A stretch of DNA of 64,000 nucleotides from DCFW01 sp963790715 (GTDB lineage: Bacteria; Bacteroidota; Bacteroidia; Bacteroidales; Bacteroidaceae): the NCBI GenBank assembly GCA_963790715.1, contig CAWBPN010000011.1:372001-436000 (forward strand), written 5' to 3'. The notes beneath the pieces were generated by a model. It was given only the letters and a program-made list of their open reading frames with translations, was not told the origin of the DNA and did no database searches. The position numbers and the translations under genes were made by a program. Positions 1-9,361 of this stretch are shown piece after piece (within the stretch, counting starts at the first letter, position 1; each line of letters opens with the position of its first letter).

Positions 1-759
1 AAGCATTGCAAATGCTGCCGCTCCTTTGGATATAACACTCAAGTAAGATGTTACATTAGTAGGTGCTCCCTGATAAACATCGGCTGTCCACAAATGGAAC
101 GGTACCAAAGAAATCTTGAAACCTAATCCCGACAAGAAGAAAGCCAGGCCGAGAATAGTCATCGGTTCTTTAGTGATAACCGTATTTATATCGCTGAAAT
201 ATAATGTTCCTGTTGCACCGTATATCATTGAAATACCGAAGAGCAACAAACCTGACGAGAACATTGCAGTAAGAATGTATTTCGCACCTGCCTCAGCACT
301 GTTGTGTTTGAATTTATCAAAAGCGGCCAATGTAGCCATTGGAATTGAAGCTGTCTCCAAACCGATGTAGAACATTAAGAAGTTGCCTGCGCCGATCATG
401 AAATACATACCTAACAATGTCGACAGCAACAGCACATAAAACTCACCGCGCTTGAAAGAAGTGTCGTCACGTTTAAGCCATATATTCGCCTGCAAGAGTA
501 CAATAATAGTACCAATATTCAATATTGAGCGAACGATTCCTATCATCGGAGTATAGTAATACATACCGCCGAACAGTTCGTATGGACGATGCGGCATTAT
601 ATTCATAAATGTTTGCACGCACATCAAAACAATAGCTAACGGACCTAAATACTTATCACGTTTCTTTTGTCCGACAATTGTATCGAACAATAGCAGGATA
701 ACAATTACTGCCATTAATGACAGTTCTGCGCCCATATTTAAAAATTGACTGTAATTCAT
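1..759 (-). CDS. nuoN: NADH-quinone oxidoreductase subunit N (3' part outside window)
   Basis: Open reading frame from the ATG at 759 running without a stop to base 1; 253 codons are visible and the C-terminal part lies outside. It encodes an antiporter-like, many-helix membrane subunit of the proton-pumping arm of complex I. Recognisable conserved stretches are FYIGLETASIPM (the TM5 Glu that sits in the proton path of this family) and FKISLVPFHLWTADVYQGAP, the NuoN/MrpD-type signature. It is the last gene of the nuo operon, 18 bases after nuoM. Confidence 0.95.
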   Translation of the reverse strand, partial: MNYSQFLNMGAELSLMAVIVILLLFDTIVGQKKRDKYLGPLAIVLMCVQTFMNIMPHRPYELFGGMYYYTPMIGIVRSILNIGTIIVLLQANIWLKRDDTSFKRGEFYVLLLSTLLGMYFMIGAGNFLMFYIGLETASIPMATLAAFDKFKHNSAEAGAKYILTAMFSSGLLLFGISMIYGATGTLYFSDINTVITKEPMTILGLAFFLSGLGFKISLVPFHLWTADVYQGAPTNVTSYLSVISKGAAAFAML

Positions 760-777
760 TTTATTTCTTTTTATGAT

Positions 778-2265
778 TTACAATGAAGCCACCGCATTAA
801 CTATAGGCATTACACTATGACTAATCATTCCGCTAAGCCACCAAGGTGCACAACCTACGCCGGCAATACAGAAGATAAGTACTATAACGGCTAAACGCTC
901 ATCCCATGTAGCATCGGTCAATAAACGAAAATGTTCGTTTTCAACCTTGCCATAAGCGACCTTGCCTACTAAACGCAACATATAAACCGCTGCTATAACA
1001 ATAGAAGTAGTAGCAAAAATAGTGCATACGCGATGGAAAGTATCGTAGTGTTGGAAAGCTCCAACAAAGATAGTCATTTCAGCTACGAATCCGCTCAATC
1101 CGGGCAAGCCCAAATTAGCCAAAGCAGTAATTGCAAAACCTACACATAAAAACGGCATAATCTGCATCAAGCCGGAAAGCAAGCGCACATCACGCGTATG
1201 AGTACGTCCGTATATCATACCGATTAAAGCAAAGAAGAGGGCTGTCATCAATCCGTGACTGACCATCTGCAACACTGCACCTGTTGTAGCTGTTTGATTT
1301 AGCATCAAAATAGCAAACAACACCATACCGCAGTGGCTAACCGACGAATATGCGTTGATATATTTCATATCTGTTTGTACGCAAGCACTGAACGCTCCGT
1401 AAACAATACCTATAGTACATAATATCAAGAAGAAATGATTCCAGTCATGTGCTCCTTGTGGCATAAGATAGATAGCAACGCGAAAGCATCCGTAACCTCC
1501 AAGTTTCATCAATACGCCTGCGTGCAACATTGACACGGCAGTAGGCGCCGATGCATGACCGTCGGGAGACCATGTATGGAATGGAAACATGGCACTCAGT
1601 ACAGCAAATCCGGTGAACAACATCGGGAAGAACACGTGCTGAATCATTGGCGGTATATGATTGTTGTGTGCTATTTCAAGTATATTCATCGTGGCGGCTC
1701 CGTTGTAGAAGTAGATGGCAAGTACGCCAAGAATAATGAAAGCGGAACCTCCCATCAACATCAATGTCAATTTCATGGCCGAATATTCCTTGCGGCCTGT
1801 ACCCCAAACACCGATCAGAAGATACATCGGAATAAGAGCAATCTCGTAGAACATCAACATTGTGAAAATATCTATTGAGACAAAGAAGCCGAATACTCCG
1901 GTAGCCAAGAAAGTAAACCAAAGGAAATACTCTTTTGCCATATCGGTCAGCTGCCACGAAACAAACGTTCCTGTGAATACAATTATAGACGACAGCATCA
2001 GCATAGCTACCGAAATGCCATCCACGCCTAACGACAATTGTATGTGGAGAGGCGCATACCACATAATATTCGAAGTGAACAACATTTCTCCTTGTGCCCC
2101 TGCTGCACGAGCCTGCAAATACAGCACCGTCGTTACAATAGCGGTAATAAGCAATGCAGAAGAACCTACAACCATTACGGCATGTACTTGGTTTCTGTTG
2201 CGTGCCAACCAGAGGCCGAGCAACATCAACAAGGGGAAAAGTACGAATAATATTAAAAAGTTCAT
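778..2265 (-). CDS. nuoM: NADH-quinone oxidoreductase subunit M
   Basis: 495-residue polytopic membrane protein, normal length for NuoM, an antiporter-like proton-translocating subunit of complex I. The TM5 Glu is present in MLMFYEIALIPMYLL (E141, equivalent to E144 of E. coli), and the discontinuous-helix lysine region is seen in SMLHAGVLMKLGGYG. The HTWSPDGHASAPTAVSML stretch is typical of NuoM. Lies between nuoL (23-base gap) and nuoN. No start ambiguity: the ATG gives the expected N-terminal helix directly. Confidence 0.97.
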   Translation of the reverse strand: MNFLILFVLFPLLMLLGLWLARNRNQVHAVMVVGSSALLITAIVTTVLYLQARAAGAQGEMLFTSNIMWYAPLHIQLSLGVDGISVAMLMLSSIIVFTGTFVSWQLTDMAKEYFLWFTFLATGVFGFFVSIDIFTMLMFYEIALIPMYLLIGVWGTGRKEYSAMKLTLMLMGGSAFIILGVLAIYFYNGAATMNILEIAHNNHIPPMIQHVFFPMLFTGFAVLSAMFPFHTWSPDGHASAPTAVSMLHAGVLMKLGGYGCFRVAIYLMPQGAHDWNHFFLILCTIGIVYGAFSACVQTDMKYINAYSSVSHCGMVLFAILMLNQTATTGAVLQMVSHGLMTALFFALIGMIYGRTHTRDVRLLSGLMQIMPFLCVGFAITALANLGLPGLSGFVAEMTIFVGAFQHYDTFHRVCTIFATTSIVIAAVYMLRLVGKVAYGKVENEHFRLLTDATWDERLAVIVLIFCIAGVGCAPWWLSGMISHSVMPIVNAVASL

Positions 2266-2288
2266 ATCTTAATTCTTATTTGTTTACT

Positions 2289-4211
2289 TTATAATAATGA
2301 TACTAACACAATAACAAGTACGCCAACCAGGAACACGTATGTGTACTGTTGAACACGACCGCTTTGGAATCCGCGTATGTTCCACGATGTTTCCTGCGTG
2401 CCCCATGCCAGGAAGTTGAAGAATCCGTCAACAACGTGACGATCAAACCAGGCAATAGAACGTGATATGCATCCGAAGATAATCTTGTGCGTAATGAATT
2501 GATAAATCTCATCTATATAGAAACGATGATAAGCAGCAGTATGCAAATTACGCAACTTGCGTCCCAAAGCATCGGGAATAGGTTGTTTTTCTCTTGCATA
2601 GAATATCGTAGCCAATGCTATCGAGAACAAAGCGACTATAGTACTTGTTGCAGCAGTTGACATTTCAAGATGCGTTGTAAACGCATGGCCGTCGGCACTA
2701 ATGAAATGTCCGAATGGAATCAAACCTGCAAATATGGTGATAGTACTCAATACAATCAAAGGAATTGTCATTGTAGCCGGAGCCTCATGTGGAGTATGAT
2801 CGCGCTTTGCTTCTTTGCCCCAGAAAATACCGTAGTACAAGCGGAACATATAGAAAGCAGTCATACCTGCAATCACTGTCATTATCCAACCGATGGCCGG
2901 TGAGAACTTAAAGCAAGCCGTAAGAATCTCATCCTTGCTCCAGAATCCCGAAAGAGGAAATATTCCGGATATAGCCAGACAGCATATCAAGAAGGCAATA
3001 TGTGTTATAGGCATATACTTTCGTAAGCCTCCCATATATTCCATTTCGTTGCTGCCTATAGTATGTATGATAGCACCTGCACACAGAAATAGACAGGCCT
3101 TGAACATGGCGTGCGTAAACAAATGGAACAAAGATGCCATGAAACCTAGCCCCCCTTGTTCATTAAAACCTTCGGTACCTAATCCGGCTTGCGTGCAAAC
3201 ACCTACGGCAACCATCATAAACGCAATTTGCGAAATGGTTGAAAAGGCAAGCACACGTTTGATGTCGCTCTGCGCACATGCAATAGACGCGGCAAAGAAC
3301 GCGGTGAACACACCGACATAAGCCACAATATGCAAAGTATTCGGCGCATACACTATGAATAGCGGGAACATGCGGGCAACCAAATATACACCGGCTACAA
3401 CCATGGTAGCGGCATGTATCAGGGCTGACACCGGAGTAGGACCTTCCATAGCGTCGGGCAACCATATATGTAACGGGAACATTGCACTCTTACCGGCACC
3501 GCCAATGAACATCAAGCCCAAAGAAAGCGGCAACATCAGACGTGCTGCACCTGTGAGAACCACACCTGCAAAGCTTGTGCCTGCGCCCATAGCCTCAAAG
3601 TTGAATGTCCCTTCGTAATAACCGAAAATCAATATACCTATCAAAAAGCCCAAATCGGCAAAACGTGTAACGATGAAAGCCTTTTTGCTGGCTGACACCG
3701 CAGCGGCACGTGTATAATAGAAACCGATTAACAAGTATGAAGACACACCTACCAACTCCCAAAAAAGATACATCTGGAAGATGTTGGTTGCAACAACCAA
3801 ACCGAGCATTGACATGGTGAAAAGCGAAAGGAATGCGAAATAGCGTTGAAAGCCCTTCTCACCGTGCATATATCCCAAACTGTATACATGCACCATAAAT
3901 GATACGGTGGAAATAACTATCAGCATCATCACCGAAATAGGGTCAAGTAATATACCCAGGTCGATATGAAGTGTCGGTGTGAAATGCAGCCATTGTACGT
4001 TAAATACTGTGATTGCCTCATACACACCCTTTGCATTACGCGGCAACTCAAAGAAATACTGATAAGCCGTGTAATATGAAAGTATTGTAACTATTCCTAA
4101 TGAACTACATCCGAGTGTACCTGCAACAATAGGTTTCAGCTTATTGCCTACCAAGCCCAAGAAGAGGAACATTAGCATCGGAAGTAGAACTATAAATATT
4201 GTATATTCCAT
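2289..4211 (-). CDS. nuoL: NADH-quinone oxidoreductase subunit L
   Basis: 640 residues, the largest antiporter-like subunit of complex I, at the distal end of the membrane arm. Visible motifs are LFWELVGVSSYLLIGFYY with the TM5 Glu (E152) and the NuoL signature FPLHIWLPDAMEGPTPVSAL followed by IHAATMVVAGVYL. The C-terminal part contains the long lateral-helix region and ends in a hydrophobic helix, as in other NuoL proteins. It follows nuoK by 15 bases, so the genes are co-transcribed. Confidence 0.97.
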   Translation of the reverse strand: MEYTIFIVLLPMLMFLFLGLVGNKLKPIVAGTLGCSSLGIVTILSYYTAYQYFFELPRNAKGVYEAITVFNVQWLHFTPTLHIDLGILLDPISVMMLIVISTVSFMVHVYSLGYMHGEKGFQRYFAFLSLFTMSMLGLVVATNIFQMYLFWELVGVSSYLLIGFYYTRAAAVSASKKAFIVTRFADLGFLIGILIFGYYEGTFNFEAMGAGTSFAGVVLTGAARLMLPLSLGLMFIGGAGKSAMFPLHIWLPDAMEGPTPVSALIHAATMVVAGVYLVARMFPLFIVYAPNTLHIVAYVGVFTAFFAASIACAQSDIKRVLAFSTISQIAFMMVAVGVCTQAGLGTEGFNEQGGLGFMASLFHLFTHAMFKACLFLCAGAIIHTIGSNEMEYMGGLRKYMPITHIAFLICCLAISGIFPLSGFWSKDEILTACFKFSPAIGWIMTVIAGMTAFYMFRLYYGIFWGKEAKRDHTPHEAPATMTIPLIVLSTITIFAGLIPFGHFISADGHAFTTHLEMSTAATSTIVALFSIALATIFYAREKQPIPDALGRKLRNLHTAAYHRFYIDEIYQFITHKIIFGCISRSIAWFDRHVVDGFFNFLAWGTQETSWNIRGFQSGRVQQYTYVFLVGVLVIVLVSLL

Positions 4212-4226
4212 AATTTTTTCTGATTT

Positions 4227-4538
4227 TTAATGTTTCATTTCTTCTATATCTTTCGTCTCGATACTGCGAACGTTACGATAGATGTTAATCATTATTGCAA
4301 TGGCAACAGCAGTCTCTGCAGCCGCAATGGCTATTCCGAACAAAGCGAAGAAGTGCCCTTCGAGATGTGCGGGGAAGAGATAACGGTTGAACACGGCAAA
4401 GTTAATGTCGGTAGCATTCAATACAAGCTCCACTGAAATAAGCATTGCAAGTATGTTTTTGCGTGTAAGAAATCCGTAGATTCCGGACACCATCATCACA
4501 GTGCTTACTATTAAATAATATTCTATATGTATTTCCAT
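4227..4538 (-). CDS. nuoK: NADH-quinone oxidoreductase subunit K
   Basis: 103-residue, three-helix membrane subunit of complex I, normal length for NuoK. The two buried glutamates that carry protons in this family are visible: E37 in MLISVELVLNA and E75 in IAAAETAVAIAI. The next gene, nuoJ, lies only 6 bases upstream, as is usual for the J-K pair. Confidence 0.97.
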   Translation of the reverse strand: MEIHIEYYLIVSTVMMVSGIYGFLTRKNILAMLISVELVLNATDINFAVFNRYLFPAHLEGHFFALFGIAIAAAETAVAIAIMINIYRNVRSIETKDIEEMKH

Positions 4539-4544
4539 ATCGCT

Positions 4545-5063
4545 TTATTTTTTACGAGCAATAACTATACCACCTATCATGCAGGCCAACAACAATACAC
4601 TGACTGCCTCAAAAGGCAACATATATTGATATTTTCCGGCACCCATCAAAGCTTCGCCGATAGTGCTCATGTCCAATTCATTGTCACCTGTAGCAGGTAC
4701 AAGCGTTGAAGCAAATCCGTGTGTATAAATACAAAACAGGATAATAGCTCCGCCAACCAATGAGGTTATGCCTGCTGCCGCCAACTTACTCGGTTTAACG
4801 TGCAAGTTGAGATTTTGATTAGAGCGAGTCAATAAAATAGAGAAGACATACAAGACGACTATACCTCCGGCATATACTATTATTTGGGCGGCGCCCAGAA
4901 AAGTGTAGTCAAGTATGAAATAAAACATTGCAGTGCTGAAAAGCACAAACAGCAAATATGTGGCTGAACGCAGCATGTGTTTTGTGGTTACGGTCATCAC
5001 CGAGAAGATCATAATAATCACTGCCGCTATATAAAAAACCACTTCTGAAAGAGTTATATCCAT
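4545..5063 (-). CDS. nuoJ: NADH-quinone oxidoreductase subunit J
   Basis: 172-residue membrane protein with about five hydrophobic helices. The Gly-rich TM3 typical of NuoJ is visible as AAQIIVYAGGIVVLYVFSI; in complex I this helix changes from alpha to pi form during coupling. It sits between nuoI (2-base gap) and nuoK (6-base gap). The C-terminal helix VLLLACMIGGIVIARKK ends at the stop. Confidence 0.96.
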   Translation of the reverse strand: MDITLSEVVFYIAAVIIMIFSVMTVTTKHMLRSATYLLFVLFSTAMFYFILDYTFLGAAQIIVYAGGIVVLYVFSILLTRSNQNLNLHVKPSKLAAAGITSLVGGAIILFCIYTHGFASTLVPATGDNELDMSTIGEALMGAGKYQYMLPFEAVSVLLLACMIGGIVIARKK

Positions 5064-5065
5064 GA

Positions 5066-5533
5066 TTATTTACTTTTTAATGATGAACCTTCGTGATTCA
5101 GTTGGCGAACCAACGTGGCACGATCATATACTGCATTTTCAAAATGATTCGTAAAACGAATGGCATCGTGAGGGCAAGCGTTGACACACAATTGGCAAAA
5201 CATGCATGAACCCAAGTCATATTCATATTTCACCAGATAACGCTTTTTCTTTCCGTCTTCCGTTGTTTCCGTGGCAGTAATCACTTTTATTGTGTCATTG
5301 GGACAAGCCATTTGGCAAAGGCCGCAACCGACACAGTTGTGTTGATTGTTCTCGTCATGAGGCATTGTAAGTTCACCGCGAAACCGATCGGATATTTTCA
5401 ATGTGGCGCGATTCTCAGGATATTGTTCCGTAACTTTCTTACGCAGAAAGATTTGCATGGTGGTACGCATACCAACCAACAGAGTTCCGAATCCTGCAAA
5501 TGCGTCTTTAAAATATTTTGTAGTTTTATTCAT
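5066..5533 (-). CDS. nuoI: NADH-quinone oxidoreductase subunit I (two 4Fe-4S clusters)
   Basis: 155-residue ferredoxin-like subunit that passes electrons along the hydrophilic arm of complex I towards cluster N2. Two complete CxxCxxCxxxCP motifs are visible: C67/C70/C73/C77 in CVGCGLCQMACPND and C110/C113/C116/C120 in CMFCQLCVNACPHDA. All eight ligands are present, so both tetranuclear clusters should form. It follows nuoH by 17 bases. Because NuoE, NuoF and NuoG are absent, NuoI and NuoB are the only Fe-S subunits of the complex encoded here. Confidence 0.97.
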   Translation of the reverse strand: MNKTTKYFKDAFAGFGTLLVGMRTTMQIFLRKKVTEQYPENRATLKISDRFRGELTMPHDENNQHNCVGCGLCQMACPNDTIKVITATETTEDGKKKRYLVKYEYDLGSCMFCQLCVNACPHDAIRFTNHFENAVYDRATLVRQLNHEGSSLKSK

Positions 5534-5550
5534 TTGTTTCTATGCTGATA

Positions 5551-6648
5551 TTAAAATACTAAACCGGCTACCTTGAGAATTGTCATCAACAAGAGGTTGA
5601 GCATGCCTAACGGCAACAAATACTTCCATTCCAATCTCAGTACCTGATCGATACGCAAGCGGGGGAATGTCCACTTTACCCACATCAGGATAAATACGAT
5701 AAAGAAAGTCTTACCCAAGAACCAAATAAATCCTGGAATATAATCCATGATAGCATTAAAACCGTCCAGCCCGCTTACATGGAAAGGCATCCAACCACCC
5801 AAGAAGATAGTGGCAGCTATTCCTGAAACGATAAACAAGTTCAAATACTCAGCCAAATAGAAGAATCCGAAGTGCATACCCGAATATTCGGTATGGTATC
5901 CGGCCGTAAGTTCCTGCTCGGCCTCAGCCAAGTCAAACGGTCCGCGGTTGGCTTCGGCATTACCGGCAATCAAATAAATAATAAAAGCTATAATCGCAGG
6001 AATATGTCCCTTGAATATGTTCCATCCATTGGCCTGGGCTTCAACTATTCCGCTGATGCTCATCGTACCGGTAAGCACAACCATAGTCAACATCACCATT
6101 CCTAGTGAAAGTTCGTAACTGATCATCATTGCACCGGCACGCATGGCACCTACCAATGAATATTTGTTGCGACTGCTCCAGCCGGCAAGCAATATGCCGA
6201 CCACTTCGATAGACGAAACGGCTATCAAGAAGAATACACCTATATTATAATCAATAACTTGCAATCCTTTGTGCCATGGCAAACAGCTGAATGTCAGTAT
6301 TGAAGCCAATATCACTACATAAGGAGCCAAATTATGCAGGAAATGATCCGAATCTTTTATGCTGATTATTTCCTTGATTAATATTTTGAACACATCGGCA
6401 AACACCTGCAAGAGTCCCCACTTACCTACACGCATAGGTCCCAAACGCAGTTGGAAGAATGCGCAAACCTTACGTTCCATATATATAAGTATAATGGCGA
6501 AAGTGGCGTAAGCAAGAATCAAAAGTATAGCAATAACCAATCCTTCAATGAGATAGGCCAGTCCCTGAGGCATAACGCTGCAAAGCGTACTGTTAATCCA
6601 CGAGGTTATCGGCGCTATATTGTAATAATCTAAAAATGAAGTATCCAT
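5551..6648 (-). CDS. nuoH: NADH-quinone oxidoreductase subunit H
   Basis: 365-residue membrane subunit forming much of the quinone chamber at the arm junction of complex I. Visible family motifs are YMERKVCAFFQLRLGPMRVG near the N-terminus and the strongly conserved acidic region GPFDLAEAEQELTAGYHTEY, followed by the MKWT-like MWVKWTFPRLRIDQ. Length is slightly above the E. coli protein (325). It is preceded by nuoCD with a 31-base gap. Confidence 0.97.
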   Translation of the reverse strand: MDTSFLDYYNIAPITSWINSTLCSVMPQGLAYLIEGLVIAILLILAYATFAIILIYMERKVCAFFQLRLGPMRVGKWGLLQVFADVFKILIKEIISIKDSDHFLHNLAPYVVILASILTFSCLPWHKGLQVIDYNIGVFFLIAVSSIEVVGILLAGWSSRNKYSLVGAMRAGAMMISYELSLGMVMLTMVVLTGTMSISGIVEAQANGWNIFKGHIPAIIAFIIYLIAGNAEANRGPFDLAEAEQELTAGYHTEYSGMHFGFFYLAEYLNLFIVSGIAATIFLGGWMPFHVSGLDGFNAIMDYIPGFIWFLGKTFFIVFILMWVKWTFPRLRIDQVLRLEWKYLLPLGMLNLLLMTILKVAGLVF

Positions 6649-6679
6649 ATTTTATATCTAAATTTCTGATTAATATATA

Positions 6680-8305
6680 TTATCTGTCGATGTCGGGAAT
6701 AACGTAATCCAAAGAACCGCCGATAGCATAAAGGTCGGCAATCTTGAATCCTTTGCATGCTGTATCGAGCGAATGTACAAGAGGCAAACCTGTGCTGCGG
6801 TAATGCAGACGGTAAGGTGTCTTGTCACCTTTACTTTCCAAAAATACGCCGAACTCACCACGTGACGCCTCAACACTGGTACTGTAAACGCCTTCCGGCA
6901 CACGGATAATCGGTTTGCTCTTTACGTAGAAATCGCCTTCAGGGATATTGTCGATCAATTGTTCGATAATGTTCATAGACTCCATTATTTCGTCCATACG
7001 AACCATATATCTGTCGAAACTGTCGCATCCGTCATAAGTAATTTCCTTAAAGTCTATATTCTTATAAGCACTGTACGGATGGTGTTTACGCACATCGTTG
7101 TGCCAACCTGAAGCACGTCCCGTGCCACCGGTGCAACCGAGTGAAATGACATCTTCTTTAGTCAGTACGCCCACACCCTTAAGACGGGTTGTGAAGATTA
7201 CGTTTCCGGTAACCACCTCATGATACTCATGAACAATGCCGCGAAAATGCTTTATAAATGCCTTTACGTCATTTTGGAATTCAGGATAGATATCTGCCTG
7301 CACACCTCCGATACGGTTGTAGTTCTGTATCAAACGTCCTCCGGTCGTCTTCTCAAAAATATCGAGAATCATTTCACGGTCGCGGAATCCGTAGAAGAAC
7401 GGAGTGTAAGCACCCATATCCAATATCAATGAAGCGAAGAACAGCAAGTGCGAATCAATACGTTGCAACTCATCAATGATGGTGCGGATATATTCGATAC
7501 GCGGAGTTACTTCCAATCCCATTGCCTGCTCTATACACATACACAGAGCATGGCGGCTTTGATTTGCCGAAAGGTAATCCAGACGGTCGGTAAGAGCCAA
7601 TGTCTGCGGATAAGTAAGACTTTCGTTCATCTTTTCGATGCCACGATGTATATAACCGCAAACAGGATCGATTTTAGTGACTATCTCACCGTTAATTGAT
7701 GTGCGAAGACGCAACGCCCCGTGAGTTGACGGGTGCTGAGGCCCTATATTAATTACATAATCATCTTTGGCAAACACTCTGTTCTTCTTGTCCACTTCGT
7801 TACCGAAATCATCAAAAAGATATTCATCGGAGAATTCTTCATTCTCTTCGTTGGTCATATCCAAAGGATTAGAACTTTCATCATAATCTTTACGCAAAGG
7901 ATAACCTACCCAATTGTCGCGCAAAAAGATACGTCGCATATCGGGGTTGCCGATGAACTTTACGCCGAAGAAATCATAAACCTCGCGTTCCTTAATCTCA
8001 GCCGTTTTCCAAACGTCACTAACTGAAGGTAATTCAGGATTGTTGCGGTCTGTTGTTTCAGCGCGCAAAGCTATGCGGTTATACGTTTTGCTTGATTCAA
8101 GATAATAATAAGCGCCCAATGATTCACCCCAGTCCATACCTACTATGTCGCGCATATAATCCATAGGCTCGTCGGCGTCGTTTTTCAGACTTTCGGCAAG
8201 CTTATGTAAAGATGATGCGGGTACGGTAGCGATAAGATCAGCCTGTTCTGTGAAAACGGCTTCGGGGACAACAGCTAATATTCTGTCTTTTATATCCATA
8301 ATCAT
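6680..8305 (-). CDS. nuoCD: NADH-quinone oxidoreductase fused subunits C and D
   Basis: 541 residues with two parts. Roughly 1-165 is NuoC (30-kDa subunit), and roughly 180-541 is NuoD (49-kDa subunit), beginning at INIGPQHPSTHGALRL. NuoD lines the quinone site; the conserved H in QHPSTHG is present. The C/D fusion occurs in Bacteroidota and some Proteobacteria. The ATG at 8305 overlaps the nuoB stop in an ATGA; a second in-frame ATG two codons later (8299) would serve equally well. Confidence 0.96.
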   Translation of the reverse strand: MIMDIKDRILAVVPEAVFTEQADLIATVPASSLHKLAESLKNDADEPMDYMRDIVGMDWGESLGAYYYLESSKTYNRIALRAETTDRNNPELPSVSDVWKTAEIKEREVYDFFGVKFIGNPDMRRIFLRDNWVGYPLRKDYDESSNPLDMTNEENEEFSDEYLFDDFGNEVDKKNRVFAKDDYVINIGPQHPSTHGALRLRTSINGEIVTKIDPVCGYIHRGIEKMNESLTYPQTLALTDRLDYLSANQSRHALCMCIEQAMGLEVTPRIEYIRTIIDELQRIDSHLLFFASLILDMGAYTPFFYGFRDREMILDIFEKTTGGRLIQNYNRIGGVQADIYPEFQNDVKAFIKHFRGIVHEYHEVVTGNVIFTTRLKGVGVLTKEDVISLGCTGGTGRASGWHNDVRKHHPYSAYKNIDFKEITYDGCDSFDRYMVRMDEIMESMNIIEQLIDNIPEGDFYVKSKPIIRVPEGVYSTSVEASRGEFGVFLESKGDKTPYRLHYRSTGLPLVHSLDTACKGFKIADLYAIGGSLDYVIPDIDR

Positions 8306-8901
8306 TTCTCTTCTTCTGTTGGTTTAGGTTCTTTACGATTCACTCCGCCAAAGAATCTTTCCACCTTTATTTTACGTTGCAGTTGCATCAATCCGTAAAA
8401 GAATGCTTCGGGGCGCGGAGGACAGCCGGGGATATACACATCCACCGGTACTATTTTGTCGAGACCTGGCACAACGCAATATGATTTTTTAAACGGTCCG
8501 CCGCTAATGCAGCAGGCACCTGTAGCAATAACATATTTAGGTTCTGCCAACTGGTCGTACAACCGTTTCACAACCGGAGCCATTTTATTATTGATAGTAC
8601 CCATTACGAACAGCACATCTCCCTGACGCGGAGAGTTACGAGTCACCTCGAAGCCGAAGCGTGCCATGTCATAGCGGGCAGCACCTAAAGCCATAAACTC
8701 AATAGCGCAACAACTTGTTCCGATAAGGAACGACCAAACAGAATTGCTTCGTCCCCAGTTTACCAAGTCATCCAACTTGCCGACAACAACATTTTGTTGA
8801 CCGTCGGCATTAATTTCTGCGACCATTTTTTCAAGGGTAGCATTGTCTTGCCATTCATCGTATGGAATCGACTTAATTTTTGGTTTTGTTATCAGTCCCA
8901 T
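8302..8901 (-). CDS. nuoB: NADH-quinone oxidoreductase subunit B (cluster N2)
   Basis: 199 residues from the ATG at 8901. It binds the terminal 4Fe-4S cluster N2 that reduces quinone. All four ligands are visible: the tandem C64-C65 in GTSCCAIEF, C130 in GACCISGG and C160 in PGCPPRPEAF. A longer open frame reaches 9093, but its extra 64 residues are nuoA read in another frame. The start at 8901 is preceded by AAAGGAGC at good Shine-Dalgarno spacing and overlaps the end of nuoA by 10 bases, which decides the start. Confidence 0.96.
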   Translation of the reverse strand: MGLITKPKIKSIPYDEWQDNATLEKMVAEINADGQQNVVVGKLDDLVNWGRSNSVWSFLIGTSCCAIEFMALGAARYDMARFGFEVTRNSPRQGDVLFVMGTINNKMAPVVKRLYDQLAEPKYVIATGACCISGGPFKKSYCVVPGLDKIVPVDVYIPGCPPRPEAFFYGLMQLQRKIKVERFFGGVNRKEPKPTEEEK

Positions 8902-9242
8902 TCCAATGCTCCTTTCTTCCATGCGTATGCAAGGCCTAAAATTAACACTCCGAGGAAGAAGAGTACGCCGGTCAATCCGGACACACCCAAATCTCCTGCA
9001 ATCACAGCCCAAGGGAATAAAAACATTGCCTCGACATCGAACATCAAATAAAGAATGGCAAAAATATAATAACCGATTCTGAATTGTGCCCATGTTTCGC
9101 CTCGTGACAACATTCCACTCTCATACGGCTCTTCTTTTTGAGCATTAAATGAACGTGGTCCAATAAGCTTGGCTATCAACAATGCTGCAAAAACCAATAT
9201 AACGGCAGCAGCGATAGCGCTTATAAACATCATTAAATTCAT
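8892..9242 (-). CDS. nuoA: NADH-quinone oxidoreductase subunit A
   Basis: 116-residue, three-helix membrane subunit and first gene of the nuo operon. The conserved loop after TM1 is visible as YESGMLSRGETWAQFRIGYY and is followed by LMFDVEAMFLFPWA with the buried Asp/Glu pair of NuoA. Upstream are a promoter and the end of the permease gene, so no nuoE, nuoF or nuoG precedes it in this operon. Confidence 0.97.
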   Translation of the reverse strand: MNLMMFISAIAAAVILVFAALLIAKLIGPRSFNAQKEEPYESGMLSRGETWAQFRIGYYIFAILYLMFDVEAMFLFPWAVIAGDLGVSGLTGVLFFLGVLILGLAYAWKKGALEWD

Positions 9243-9286
9243 AATGTAACGTGCATTTATTTGAACAATTAATATTTTGAATGGTG

Positions 9287-9294
9287 CAAAGGTA
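9287..9294 (-). promoter_or_regulatory. Bacteroidota-type -7 box for the nuo operon
   Basis: Reads TACCTTTG on the minus strand, a perfect match to TAnnTTTG, about 45 bases before the nuoA start. I see no clear -33 TTTG at the expected distance. Confidence 0.7.
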
Positions 9295-9361
9295 CTTTTT
9301 TATTTTGAGATTTTGCTATATGCATCTTACAAAATACATAGGAAATTATAGAAATTTTTCT

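Noticed and set aside
116..370. Plus-strand open frame of 84 codons
   Set aside because: Lies antisense inside nuoN, whose protein is recognisable on the minus strand.
8902..9093. 64-residue N-terminal extension of nuoB
   Set aside because: It is nuoA sequence read out of frame; the ATG at 8901 has a good Shine-Dalgarno and matches the NuoB family start.
9243..9361. Missing nuoEFG hidden upstream of nuoA
   Set aside because: Only 119 bases lie between nuoA and the permease gene, and they hold the promoter.
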